Positions 22,859 through 34,010 of a DNA stretch of 64,000 bases are shown in pieces. Made by a program: the position numbers and the translations under genes. The stretch is from contig JAQFVV010000112.1 in the NCBI GenBank assembly GCA_028023455.1, positions 3,446,001 through 3,510,000 on the forward strand, given 5' to 3'. The notes below the pieces were generated by a model. That model did not search any database, was not told the DNA's origin, and worked only from the letters and a program-made list of their open reading frames with translations. The DNA comes from Epiperipatus broadwayi (Eukaryota > Onychophora > Udeonychophora > Euonychophora > Peripatidae). Position 1 is the stretch's first letter, and each line of letters begins with the position of its first letter.

Positions 22859-24575
22859 TAGGAATACTGAACCCTACCGCTTGATGGCATTGTTTTTCAC
22901 ACAACATGCATCAATATACCTGTAGCAGCCTAACTTATGGCTAACACTACAACAGTGTTGTTTAGAGTTGTAACAGGCTGCCAAAAGGGGGATGTATCCT
23001 ATGATTATGTAACAAAATACTACACCCATTGACTTGTGACAGTATTCCTCAAGTGAGCACAATTCAACTCTTGCTAAAGTTTGATTTGATGGTGGCCATA
23101 TTTGAAGAATGTGAAACTATCAAAAAAATTATTGTGGAAACATTTTGAGAAAGTGTAGTGGATTTAGTTTTACATATTAAGAATTGTCAGGCCATCACGC
23201 ACACTTCCCTATGATTTTGAATTGCACACAACCTAAAAAGGTTAGGGTTTTCAGCAGAGTTCTGCCGAGTTCATGCACAAATGCACATTTATGCATGAAT
23301 CCATGTGAGAACAGTAAAATGTCAGCATGGCAAGTGTTCAAAATTGATTGAAAAGGAGTGCATTGCCATCCACAGAAGTTGATACTGTTGTATTTTTCCA
23401 GAAAGAGAATATCCTGCCAGATGCAAAGCTATGTGTTTGTGGAGGAACATGGTTTCAGTCAACTACAGGATTTGGGCAATTCTGTTGCCACTTCTGCAAG
23501 TGTACCTGGGGTCTACATAAGGGAAGTTGGTTGGATGGCTCCAAAATCCCATTACTTACAGCTTTGAGGCTCATCTCCTATTGGAGTCAAACAAACCATA
23601 ATTCTCCGCCTCCTAAAAAAAATGTTTTTAAAAATGAACTGTTTAATTAAGGCTTTTTGAAAAAGGCAGAAAATAAAGGAAGAACTTTTCACTATCATAT
23701 AAAGGTTTCCATAGCTAAATATTTTTAAAAAAAAAAACATCTCATAATAAGAAAATAAAAGACGATAATTAAAAATCAAACCAACCCCCCTCCACCCTCC
23801 AAAAACCAACTGTTGGTTTATTAAAAATGAATTGATTAATAAGGCTTTCCAACAACAACAACAAAAAAGCTCAAAATCAATAAAAAGTCAATAATTTAAA
23901 AGCAAACCAACTCCCCTCCAAAAATTCGTATATTTTGTTAATATATCTCTTTACATGTATTCTATATTTGAACACATTTAAAATTAATATGCAAACTTTC
24001 CAGTCATCAGCAAAAGATACTAAAAGACAAGAATTAAAATTCAAACCAACCCCCCTCCAAGCTTTAAAAACCAACTGTTGGTTTATTAATTAAAACTGAA
24101 TTGTTTAAAGCTTTAAAAAAGAAGCTCAAAATCCAAAAAAAAAGATGATAATTTAAAAGCAAATCAACCCTCCCTCCACCATCTAAAAAGAAAGTGGTGA
24201 TGTTTATTAAAAAGGCAAAAAAACAAAAAAAAACATATAAGTTTTAGGTATAGAAAGGGATAAAAAATTTTTTTTTTTTTTTTACTGTAGTATTATGTAA
24301 AGAAACAAATAATTCAAAATCAAAAAAAAAAAAAAAAAGATCAAAATCAAAAAAAAGTTGATAATTTAAAAGCAACCCCCCCCCCCTTACACAATATAAA
24401 AGCAAAGTGTTTGTTTATTAAAAATAAAAAACCATATGAGTTTTATGTATAGAAAGTGAAAAAAAAATTTTTTTAATGAAGTATTCTGTAAAGAAACCGG
24501 TAGCCCATGAATCGGTATATTGATGTGCATTGGTCAAAAAAGAGCGCCATCAAACAGTAGGGTTCAGTATTCATA
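22859..24575. mobile_element. TA-flanked non-autonomous DNA transposon, ~1.7 kb
   Basis: The terminal inverted repeats start GGAATACTGAACCCTACCGC on the left and, reversed, TGAATACTGAACCCTACTG on the right. Both then share CTTGATGGC / TTTGATGGC and CATCAATATACC, giving arms of about 60 bp. A TA dinucleotide lies outside each end (22,859-60 and 24,574-75), consistent with Tc1/mariner-type target duplication. The only frames inside are 100 codons or fewer and lack a DDE pattern. The inner right half is a minisatellite. Confidence 0.7.
23755..24480. repeat. A-rich / C-run minisatellite inside the element
   Basis: Degenerate units of roughly 130-200 bp each hold AAAAGCAAACCAACCCCCCTCC-like A/C tracts (given here as a pattern), GTTTATTAAAAA and a CTCAAAATCAA block. 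Core repeats are seen at about 23,776, 23,904, 24,043, 24,161 and 24,373. Homopolymer A and C tracts make the local assembly less certain. Confidence 0.65.
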
Positions 24576-25600
24576 CTATTACCAGCATTTATTATTGATA
24601 TTTATTTAAAAAATGGGTAAACTTATTTATTCTCTTTGTATCTATCTGCAATCACGTCATTTACAACTTTAAAAAAATCACTCGAATATCGTTTGACCTT
24701 TTTACTACTAGTTATAATGCATTCTTTTAAATTATAATGTACATTGTTGATATATTACATTGACTTGGACCATAAATTTGATTTTTTTTTTTTGCAACAC
24801 ACTCTGGCCAACTTAAGAGTGTTGATTCAGTCTGAAATGCATTTTAATTAACACATATCTCTTTTAGATATTTTTATTTGTATGTTTCAAAAATGTGTGG
24901 TAAACTGGAAATTTTAAATACATTTAAAAAAGATATTGCACATGGGAGAAAAAAAGATAAGTATTTCATGTGTTTAAAAATTAAAATGGTAAATAAATTA
25001 ATCTTAAATTAATTTCAAAGTTTAAATCTGAGCTAGGAATAATATGATAATCTCTACCTTAATAAATGATTAATAATAATCATTAATGTTTTTATCAGAA
25101 GTGGATGGTATCAAATTTGTGAGTGCAGAAATTTTGACACTTGTAAAACAAATTGTAATATTTTTTTGTTTTTGTTTTCAACTAGCATGATAATATGGAT
25201 TCTTACTTAAGGTAAATATCAAAACCTTTTGAGTAAGTTTAATGTTTTTTTTTTTTTTTTGATGTCTTGTAAGCACTTATGCTTATAAATTTTTTTTTAA
25301 AAAAAACGTTACATTTAAAACAACCTTTTAATAAGAAATGTCAGGAAGAAGGGCATGTGTTTAGCCTAAGATATCCTGGATGCACCTCATTTGCTATTTA
25401 AACATTTTAATTATGTAATGCAATTGTTGTTAAAAAAGTCTGGTAACTATAAATATATTCATATATATAATAGTAAAGAATTGCCAATGATGGAGTTTTA
25501 CAGCGTTTTCAATGTAAGGATCATGAAAAATTTTAAAATACTAAACTAATTGTATTCAGCAAGTAAGATTAACAAAAATAAAGCATTATTTTATTATATC
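24576..25600. other. AT-rich stretch, nothing recognised
   Basis: There are several poly(T) and poly(A) runs (24,783, 25,245, 25,288). No supported gene or complete element was found. Confidence 0.4.
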
Positions 25601-25850
25601 ACCATTCCCTATGCTTACACAAGCTGTTAAAACAGAGGCAAAACTTTCCATAGAATACTGCCTCCCAGTGTAATCGAGAGTAATCAATGAATGCAAGAAG
25701 GTTTGTACATAAAATACCAATATAATGCCTAATCATTCAATGTTATCAGAATAGTTTTTCTAGCTGGTGGCTTTCATCAATGAGGAACCTTAGATCTGAG
25801 AGCACTGCACCTAGATCTTAGAAGGAGCTCTGAAAAAGACTGTTGAACAA
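25601..25850. mobile_element. Foldback family member (one arm plus core)
   Basis: It shares CAGAGGCAAAACTTTCCATA, GTAATCAATGAATGC, the CTAGCTGGTGGCTTTCATCA core and GAGAGCACTGCACCTAG with 37,150-37,463 and 59,616-59,842. The right arm is missing. Confidence 0.7.
25742..25786 (-). ncRNA. Decayed hammerhead motif
   Basis: The minus strand reads TTCCTCA-TTGATGA-AAGCCACCAGCTA-GAAA, with stem II AGC/GCT intact. The first core base is mutated (C to T) and the cleavage triplet is lost. It is probably inactive. Confidence 0.35.
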
Positions 25851-26186
25851 TCGAAATGGTCAGCTGTTTTGCAAGTGTGAAACATAAAGTATTACATATA
25901 TAAAGTGCATAAAAGAAGTATTTTCATTATTTATATTAGTAATATATATTATTTTAGTGTAATGAAATGTTTAATTATTTTAATAGCTGAAAACTGAAAA
26001 TATTTATGGACTAACATTTTCTTTCATTTTTTCCCTCTATTTTCTTTGTCAATTTCTTCTTCCTCAAATGTATATGTAAAATTTATTTTTATTGCAATAT
26101 TAATTAAAAAGAAAAATACTTTCAAGTTATCATTTTTAATATTAATACATTGCACAGGCTTAAACCTATATTTATATATGTAATAT

Positions 26187-26320
26187 AGGCGGGATTCGAA
26201 CTCAGACTTTCACACAATCCACCACTCTCAGTGCCATCTCATATTGCTGACCCACCTGATCACACACATGTTGAAAAGATAAATAATCACCAATATACTT
26301 ATTTCATGCTAGACCAGCAA
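26187..26320 (-). repeat. tRNA-derived SINE, minus strand
   Basis: The minus strand carries a good B box, GAGTTCGAATCCC, with an A-box-like region ATGGCACTGAGAG upstream and a shared 3' body seen also at 17,462-17,590. Confidence 0.6.
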
Positions 26321-26405
26321 TCATCATTTTTAATATTATATGCTTTCAAAAGTGATTTTTAAATTCTACTCCAGCGGCATCTATTGTAAGTTTGAGTAAT
26401 TATGA

Positions 26406-29400
26406 TTCTAGATCGGCAGTCAGCAACCGGTGGTCTGCGGATCACTGGTGGTCCATGATGTAATTTTAGTGGTCTGCAAAGAAATTCAGATATTATTTAA
26501 ATTCACTTTATTACAATTTTTAAATAAAAAATAAATTTTGTTTAAGCTGTATGTAAAATAGAACAAGAACATGTTGCTAATTGATTTGTTACAAAATACT
26601 ACTGTGATTTGCAAAGCATCTACCTCAAAGGTGTTTAATTAACCCCTATTCGGTCAGCAGCATAGAAAAAGTAACAAAATATACCGAATTTTGTACAATT
26701 GATTAAGCATCAAATCACACCCTTGGTAATAGGGTGAACTAAAATTCAAAAATTTTATTAAAAATTTTGAAGGACAACACATCCATAAAAATTATTAAAG
26801 AATAGAAACTAACTATTCATTATTAATCTTAAATAATTTTTGTAAATATGAATGAGAAAATCACAAATATAAAATGTAATAAATACATATTTATATATTC
26901 ATTTATTTTTATAAAATAAAATGAACATTATACAAACAAAAAACAAAATAAAATATATTTTTTAACAAATATAAAACATATGAATACATACTTATTTTTA
27001 GTTTAATATAACTCAAAATGAAAACAAATAATTCCAAAAAAAAACTTGCACAAAAATTATTTTAATACAATATTGTAATTTATTTTGTACTTTAAGTTCA
27101 ATATTACAATTATTTAAGTATTTCTTTATTGTGTCAGGCACTCTTAGAGTGGCCATGCACAAGATGTCCATAGTGAAAGCTACCACCACTTATATGTTAT
27201 CTAGTTATATTAATAAATCAAGTACAAATTATATAAGCAAACTGTTAAATGAATGGTGGTCTGTGCAGATATTTTTTACCTACACAGAAGTAAATAAAAT
27301 ATTTAAAAAGGTTATGATTTATAACTTTTTTATATATAATTATTTTTAATTATTGCGAATTTTAGCAATTGCATCTTTTTTTAAAAATTGTTTACATGTG
27401 AGAATATAATATATATAGAAAAAGGGATGCTCAAAATGATTGTGTTCTGCATTTCTATTTTTTTTATTTATCATATATATATATATTTTGTTAATAAGTT
27501 AAAGCAAATGCAGGTTGTTATTGTGTGACCAAATTTTAATTTTCACTAATGGATTGGGATGGTCATCCTGCGCTTTGTATTTTATTTTCAAAACAAAAAT
27601 GTGAAGTAATTTAATGAAATATCAGCAGAAAAAAATCCAAAGTAATTCTATTTTAGAATTGTTTGTTTCAATCTTTTGTAAGAAAGAAAAGTGGAAAAAC
27701 TTTCCTATTATATTAAAATTTAGAAAATAGATGTAAATGGAACTCCTTGATCAATTAAGATGGTCTGGGTGGAAAATTAAAGAAAGAAAGAAAAGATAAA
27801 AAAGAATAGGGTGTAAAAAGCTGCACTCATTGTTGTGATCAATTAGCCAAGAAATTGACACAGCTGATGCAATAGTGACAAGGGGGTACTTAATTTATAT
27901 TGTGAGAGTGTGCTTTAAAAGGTGTTCAACAGGTGCTGGAGAAGTTTCTTGTTGTTTTTTTCTCTCTCTTTTCTGAAATATTGTGGTTGCCTTGCTACAT
28001 TTAATCTGCCATGTTGGTTTCTGCTGCTTAAGTATTTGACCATGGATCTAGGAAGACCATCTGACTGATGTTATTTTGTTTGTTGTAGACTGCTGAAGCC
28101 ATTTTATTAAGGCCTTGTTTGAGAATCCATCTGGAGATTTAAGAAAAAGATGTTTACTTACTTCTTTAGTATGTCAGTGGCATCTCGGCATCAACATTAA
28201 AAAAATAATTTCTACTTCGTACTTATACTCCTATATGTATGGACATTTGAAATCTTGCATTTCTCAGTAGCCAAATACTTTTTGCATTTTTAAAGCTAGA
28301 TTTAATATTATTACATAAAATTTTAAATATATTTAAACAATCAAAATTATTAGAAATATATTATTTTTACTTGGTTCTAGGATAAAAATAAGTAATAATA
28401 AAAAATTAAAATGGGTGAAAAGAAGCAAACAACAGTTTAAAATTTTTTTGGCAACACTTCACATAAACATGAGTTAAATGAAGAATCAATAGGACCCTCA
28501 CAGATTCCATCATCATCAAGCACCGATAAGTAAGAAGATAAAACTGAAGGTTGAGAGATGAAAAAATTTAAAGTTTCAAGACAATATGATCATAATTATT
28601 TGAAATATGGTTTTATACAAGAACCCACAACTGAACTTGATCCATGATCATTTTGTGTTGTATGTTCTGTGAGTTTATCCAATGATGCCATGAAAACATC
28701 AAAACTTACTAGACATTTGCTGACTAAACATCCAGATTTAGCTAATATGCCAGTCAAATATTTTCAATTGTATGACAATTTACAAAAGAAAATAAGTTCT
28801 TTAAAAAAACTGACAATTCAAGATAAGTGTGTAGAGGAACTAATTAAACTTTGCTTATTACAAACTTGTGAGGAGATTTGGGAAAATCAAGCCACCCAAA
28901 AAATGAAGGCAATTCTTATGATTGATAGGTCTGTGAAACACAGAATTGAAGATTTGGCTGAAGATGTTGAAGTTCAAGTGGTAAAAGTGGTTAAAAATGA
29001 AACATTTTATCCAATTCAGCTTGATGAATCAACTGACATAACAAACAAGGCTATTATTCTTTGCTTTGTGAGATTTAATTTTGAAGGATATTTAAAAGAA
29101 GAATTCCTATGTTTACTCGACTTGCTGGGAAGAACAACTGGATCTGAAATTTTTGATGTATTGCCTGAGACATAAAATTGATTGGGGAAAATGTATAGGA
29201 ATATGTACAGACAGTGCTACAAGTATGACTGTGCATTGATCTGAAATTGTTAAAAAAAGTAAAAGATAGTGGACATATAGATATAATTTTTACTCATTGT
29301 ATTTTACACTGAGAATAACTTACTGTGAAAAGATTATCTCCAGAATTATATGAAGTATTATCTGATGTAATTAAAATTAGAAATGAAATTCAGTGTAAAG

Positions 29401-30420
29401 CTCTGGAGCTTCAATTATTTGGAGCACTTTGTAATAAAATGGTCTCACAATATAAACATCTTTATGCCGAGGTATATTGTCTGTCAAGGGGTAAAGTTTT
29501 AACCTGATTGTTAAATATGTGACAAGAAATAAAATTATTTTTTCAATAACAAAGTAATTCTAAATTCCAAAATTTCTTCTCCGATAATGACCGGGTAGCA
29601 AAGCTTGCTTATTTGGCAGACATTTTTTTTTGTTAAATGAGTTGAACATATATATTTAAGGACAACTTTCATATGTTTTTATTTTGTGAAGTAAAATGGA
29701 TGCATTTTAGAAGAAAATACTGTTATGGAAAACACTATTAATTGATGAAGATTTGCACATGTTTACAAATCTGGATGGATACATGAAAGAAAAAGACATC
29801 AACCGACAGATAATAGGTCTTGTTCAACAGCACTTGCAGTCACTCAAAGAGTCTTTTGGGCATTATTATTTAAAAGAAGAGGATCCCAGAAATGGAAATA
29901 TATGGTTAGTAAATCCATTTTATTCAAATGTTGAGGAAAGCAATTTAAATGAAAGAAAAAGAAAGTTTAATTGAATTATCATCGGATGATAGTCCCAAAT
30001 TTCAATTCAACTCATCTTTAAGAAATCATTTTTTGATTTCTGTAAAAAGCGAATATCCAATATTGAGTGAAAAAGCCTTAAAAATTGTGATTTCACTCAC
30101 AATGATCTACTTGAGTGAAAAAAGGTTTTCAACTGTAACTGCTATTAAAAACAACTATCATTCTCGGCTTAAAATAGAAGCTCCTTTATGTGTTGTGGTG
30201 ACATCATTGAAGCCAAGGATTAGTAAAATAATTGTAATCCAAGAGTAGCAAATGTTGCACTAATTTTTAATATATATTATTATTATTATTTTTGTGTTAA
30301 AATTAAAATTATTAATATATATATTTGTATATCATACTCAATGCTTTTATCAATTCGTACTTTTAAAAATTATGTCAGTGGTCTGCAATATGTAAAAGGT
30401 TGCCAACCACTGTTCTAGAT
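26406..30420 (+). mobile_element. hAT DNA transposon with TTCTAGAT duplication, inactive
   Basis: The element proper is 26,414-30,412 (3,999 bp). The left end CGGCAGTCAGCAACC and the right end, reversed CAGTGGTTGGCAACC, match over the 15-bp inverted repeat at all but five positions, all transition differences. The 8-bp TTCTAGAT lies immediately outside both ends (26,406-26,413 and 30,413-30,420). It has T at position 2, A at 7 and TA in the centre, all as described for hAT targets. The interior holds a decayed ZBED-type transposase on the plus strand. Confidence 0.9.
28411..30248 (+). pseudogene. hAT (ZBED/FAM200-like) transposase, broken
   Basis: Reading across stops and shifts gives, in order: an N-terminal BED zinc finger (CVVC at about 28,657, with HLLTKH at about 28,714); a helical region; FYPIQLDESTDI (about 29,008; the first catalytic aspartate region of hAT RNase-H folds) followed by ILCFVRF and LKEEFLCLL; a VYCLSRGKVLT block (29,472-29,504), in the usual place after the His-rich insert; and a C-terminal hAT dimerisation region with SEYPILSEKALKI, MIYLSEKRFSTVTAIKNNYH and SRLKIEAPLC (30,046-30,190). 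The longest open piece is 28,669-29,175 (168 codons). Stops occur from codon 10 onward, so no protein is made. Its human relatives (ZBED5, FAM200) are domesticated; nothing here suggests that. Confidence 0.88.
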
Positions 30421-30631
30421 CAGTGGTCTTCAACCACTGGGCCATGGATCAGCACAGGGCTGCAGAAGTTTTTTGTCGGTTCGCAGTTAGACTAGCAAGA
30501 AAGTTTGTAATAACAAAATAATATTTTAAACTTTTAATTAATATGAACAATTTTTATTTATTTTTTTCATCGCATTTTCCCCCGAATCATACATAAATTA
30601 ATTTGTTTTGCTATTTATCACAGATGTTTAT

Positions 30632-30646
30632 GGGGGGGGGGGGGGT
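30632..30646 (+). repeat. Poly(G) tract
   Basis: A run of about 13-14 G lies within the non-autonomous hAT. It is a likely length-variable or error-prone site. Confidence 0.9.
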
Positions 30647-30847
30647 AGAAAAAAGTTTTTTATTATACAAACTCTGGTTGTCTTTTGATAGCCAATCACG
30701 GCTGCTTATCAGTGTTGTTAAAACAATAAAATGTAACATGACTTTTTTTGATCTCTTAAATTTTTTCTATTCCCTCTTTTAATATTTCATTTTTAGTGTT
30801 TTTTTTTTTTGGCTATACGGTGATTTTTTTTTTTTTTTTTTGGCTTT

Positions 30848-31510
30848 AAATCAATTTTTATTACCTTTTTTTAAAAATAAAAACCAAAAAATAAGTTCTG
30901 TCTCTAACTTTTACAAAGTATTTCTCAATACATCCTCACCACCCCCAAAATAAAGTAAGATCAAAACTTTTGACTTTTTCAAGTTTCGGTTTTGTTTTGT
31001 TTTTTGTTTTTTTTGTTTAAAAATACGGCCACTTTTTTTTTTTTAGCCTATAAGAAGATATCTTTTTTGCCTTTGTATACCGCTGATATACTAAAACTTT
31101 TATTTTTGAAATCAATTTTTATTACCTTTTTTTAAAAATAAAAACCAAAAAATAAGTTCTGTCTCCAACTTTTACAAAGTATTTCTCAATACACCCCACC
31201 ACCCCAAAATAAAGTAAGATCAAAACTTTTGACTTTTTCAAGTTAAAGTTTTTTTTTTTTGTTTAAAAATATCCCACTTTTTTTTTTGGCCTATAAGGCA
31301 ATATTTTTTTTTGGCTTTATTTGTATACTGCTAAAATATTAAAACTTTTAATTTTAAAACCAATTTCTGTTACCTTTTTTAAAAATAAAAACAAACAAAA
31401 AATAACTTTGGTGTCTATCTTTTGTCTCAGTGATGACAAAGTAGTTATCACCCTCCTCCCCCCAAAAAAATAAATAAATAAAATAATATCAAAACTTTTG
31501 ACTTTTTCAA
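30848..31510. repeat. Three ~255-bp subrepeats inside the hAT
   Basis: Units start at about 30,848, 31,108 and 31,357 (AATCAATTTTTATTACC, then AAATAAAAACCAAAAAATAA, then TTTCTCAATACA or a variant, then AAAACTTTTGACTTTTTCAA). The first two are nearly identical and the third is diverged. They account for the extra length relative to the copy at 16 kb. Confidence 0.8.
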
Positions 31511-31851
31511 CATTCAGGTGAATAACATTTTATTCTTGTACATTTTAACAATGAAATAATAAATGTAAAATGCAAGCACATTAATGAGAACAATTGTTAT
31601 TGTATGTTTTCTGCAGCAGTATGACTGTGAAACTCAAGAAAGAGTGTTCAGCATGTGAAGGTAAGTAACACCATTATGATACACAATAACTAGTGTGCTG
31701 TTTTGGTCAGTTATAACAATTATGCTTATCTAAGGCTAAGCAGGTTACATCTTTAAGAAAATTTATCTGTAAACTTCTGCGGTCTGTGAAATCTTATTCT
31801 TATTTTTACCGGGCTGCAGATGTGAAAAGGTTGAAGACCACTGTTCTAGAT

Positions 31852-33180
31852 GATAGTGATATCACAACAAACTAGTTTTGGCTTATGATTTTCATAAATG
31901 AAGACCTTGGATCTAAAGCTAAGCCACCCAAAAGGAAAGTTGAAGTGACCTGTGAGTCATGATTTCTCTGTTTATTTTTAATACCCTTAATTAAGTAGTC
32001 TAGAGTTTCAGATTTTGAAATCAAACTTACTAGGGTAAGATCAATTATTATTTATTTATCTATTTAATTTAATAAAATATTTTTTGCTATATTTTTTATA
32101 ATTTTGATATGTTGATAATATACAGTATCTAATCCCCCCTTCCAATTTTTCTGACATATTATAATATATTTGTACTCATAACTTTAACTTGAATGAATAA
32201 AGACAACTGTAAAATATAAATGTTATGAGATGTACTTCATACTTAACTAGCAGTCTTCAGTTGATGCAAGCCATCATTCATTGTCTGGAATAAATACTAC
32301 ATGTGAAAAGCTTATTTTTATTCCTGTTTGCCATAATTTGTTTTTTGTTGACTGAAAAATGTAATCTGACATTGGTTGTTGTTTTGAATATACCAATAGC
32401 TTTGATAAAGTATTTGCATTGAAATGTATTAACATATTTAATACATTCAATGTTTTCTATTAATATAGACATCGGTATTGTTTTTAATTTACAAGTGACT
32501 TATTATATTTTAGTTTTTGTCTGTAGATGGCAGTTGTAATCAGGAAGGGGGAGAGACTAAAAAAACTCATACTTTTTTTTACCTTATATTATTAAATATG
32601 TATTTATATTTATTTTTCATAAACATATAGAGTTTCTACATAGCATTTTAAAAGTGTATTTAATTTTTATTAGTATACGATGCTTTTGAAAAGGTTGCAA
32701 ACTTATAGATGATTGATACTGGTAATGTTAAACATAGGTATCACTGAGGTTTTTTTTATGTCTAAAGATTTTATTTTTTGAAATAATTTTTTTTATTTTT
32801 ACAGATATTTTAAGAAAATTATGTTGAAAATGTGCTAATAAATAATAGTTTTGCTATAAATATTTCATCTGCATTATAACTACAGTGTTCAATGTTATAT
32901 AGAAGATTATCACAATGTCTGCCAGAATGAGATATATTAATTATTAATAATTTAATATTTGAGCCTTTATTTGCAGTTTTAATGGGTTGAATCTCAGTAG
33001 TGGTAATCTAGCTCAGATTTTACAGTCTTGGGCATTACTGTGGTGCTGCAATCACTTCATCTTCCTTACATTGTTTTAAGACAACCTTACTTACAGTGTG
33101 TGTAGCTTCTTTCCTGCATTTACAATTTTAACATGTTAATTAAAAAAGTAATCTGAAGATATCAGCAATATATAAACCTT
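31852..33180. other. AT-rich stretch with one eroded repeat
   Basis: A degraded foldback-family core lies at about 31,870-31,920 (CAAACTAGTTTTGGCTTATG...CCTTGGATCTAAAGC). I see nothing else supportable; the 64-codon frame near 32,300 looks random. Confidence 0.4.
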
Positions 33181-34010
33181 TTGCATGCAGAGGTGTGGAT
33201 GGAAAAAGAGGCAATTCAAGGAAAAATGGAATGGCCAAGTTTTTATATAAGAGATGCGAAAAGCAAAATAAAAATGTTTGGTAGATTGCAATTTATGGAT
33301 AATAAGAGAATAGCCAAAATAAAAGTATGTTATGCAGAAGATTTGGATAAAGAATTTATGTCAGTACACTTATACAAAAAATGGGATAACTGTGTTAGGA
33401 GAAGTGTTGAATTTATAATGGTAACAAATGAGATAGAAGAATAGATGCATTAATAAAGAATAGAGTGTTGGAGAGATAGAGAACTAGTATGGAGAGTAAA
33501 AAGAGTTTTAATATATATAGAAGTAAACAGAATATTGGGTGTAAGTTATTTTATGATAATAGCAAAGTAAGTAGTTTACTGTTTAAGACTCAAACAGGAT
33601 CTTTAGCAACAAGGAAATATACACATAAATGAAAAAAATGTGGTTGATTTAGTCTGAAAGTTGTATAAGGAGGTCATAAAAATATTAGGCATCTGTTAAT
33701 TGAATGCAAATGCCTGAAAGCAGAAAGGATACAAATAATGAAGTTGTAGAAGAATAAACATAAAAAATGGGTTCTTGAGTTTTATGCTGGGCTTGGGAAA
33801 AGGTAAGGGGTTTTAGATGTAAAGGTGATGGAATTGAAAAAGATTATGTTGTGGGAATAGGATCAAGCAGGATAGAAAAAAATTTGGAGACAACTTAGGG
33901 CAAGAATGGAAAGTGAAGGTAAAGTGGCTTATAGATTTCTCTGGGCATAGTGGCTGAGAGATTCCTGACTTCATATAAGGAAAAGTCACAATGTATCACA
34001 TCATATCACA
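33181..34010 (+). mobile_element. 5'-truncated LINE copy
   Basis: It is collinear with the last ~830 bp of the array copies: HAEVWMEKEAIQGKMEWPS at the start, then DAKSKIKMFGRLQFMDNKR, an internal deletion of about 20 codons before YAEDLDKEFMSVHLYKKWD, and the terminal block ending CACAATGTATCACATCATATC. The frame breaks after 87 codons. Confidence 0.85.

Larger units (their letters stand above)
30421..31851. mobile_element. Non-autonomous hAT inserted at the target site of the first
   Basis: The element proper is 30,421-31,843 (1,423 bp), with ends CAGTGGTCTTCAACC and, reversed, CAGTGGTCTTCAACC. It begins immediately after the right TTCTAGAT of the large hAT and is followed by a third TTCTAGAT (31,844-31,851). 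So it used that very 8-bp site, duplicating it again. It matches 16,052-17,165 reversed but is longer because of internal repeats. Confidence 0.9.

Noticed and set aside
23348-23650. 100-codon frame in the 22.9-kb DNA element as a transposase piece
   Set aside because: No DDE/DDD pattern or helix-turn-helix could be seen, and it ends before the minisatellite. It is possibly coding debris but unsupported.
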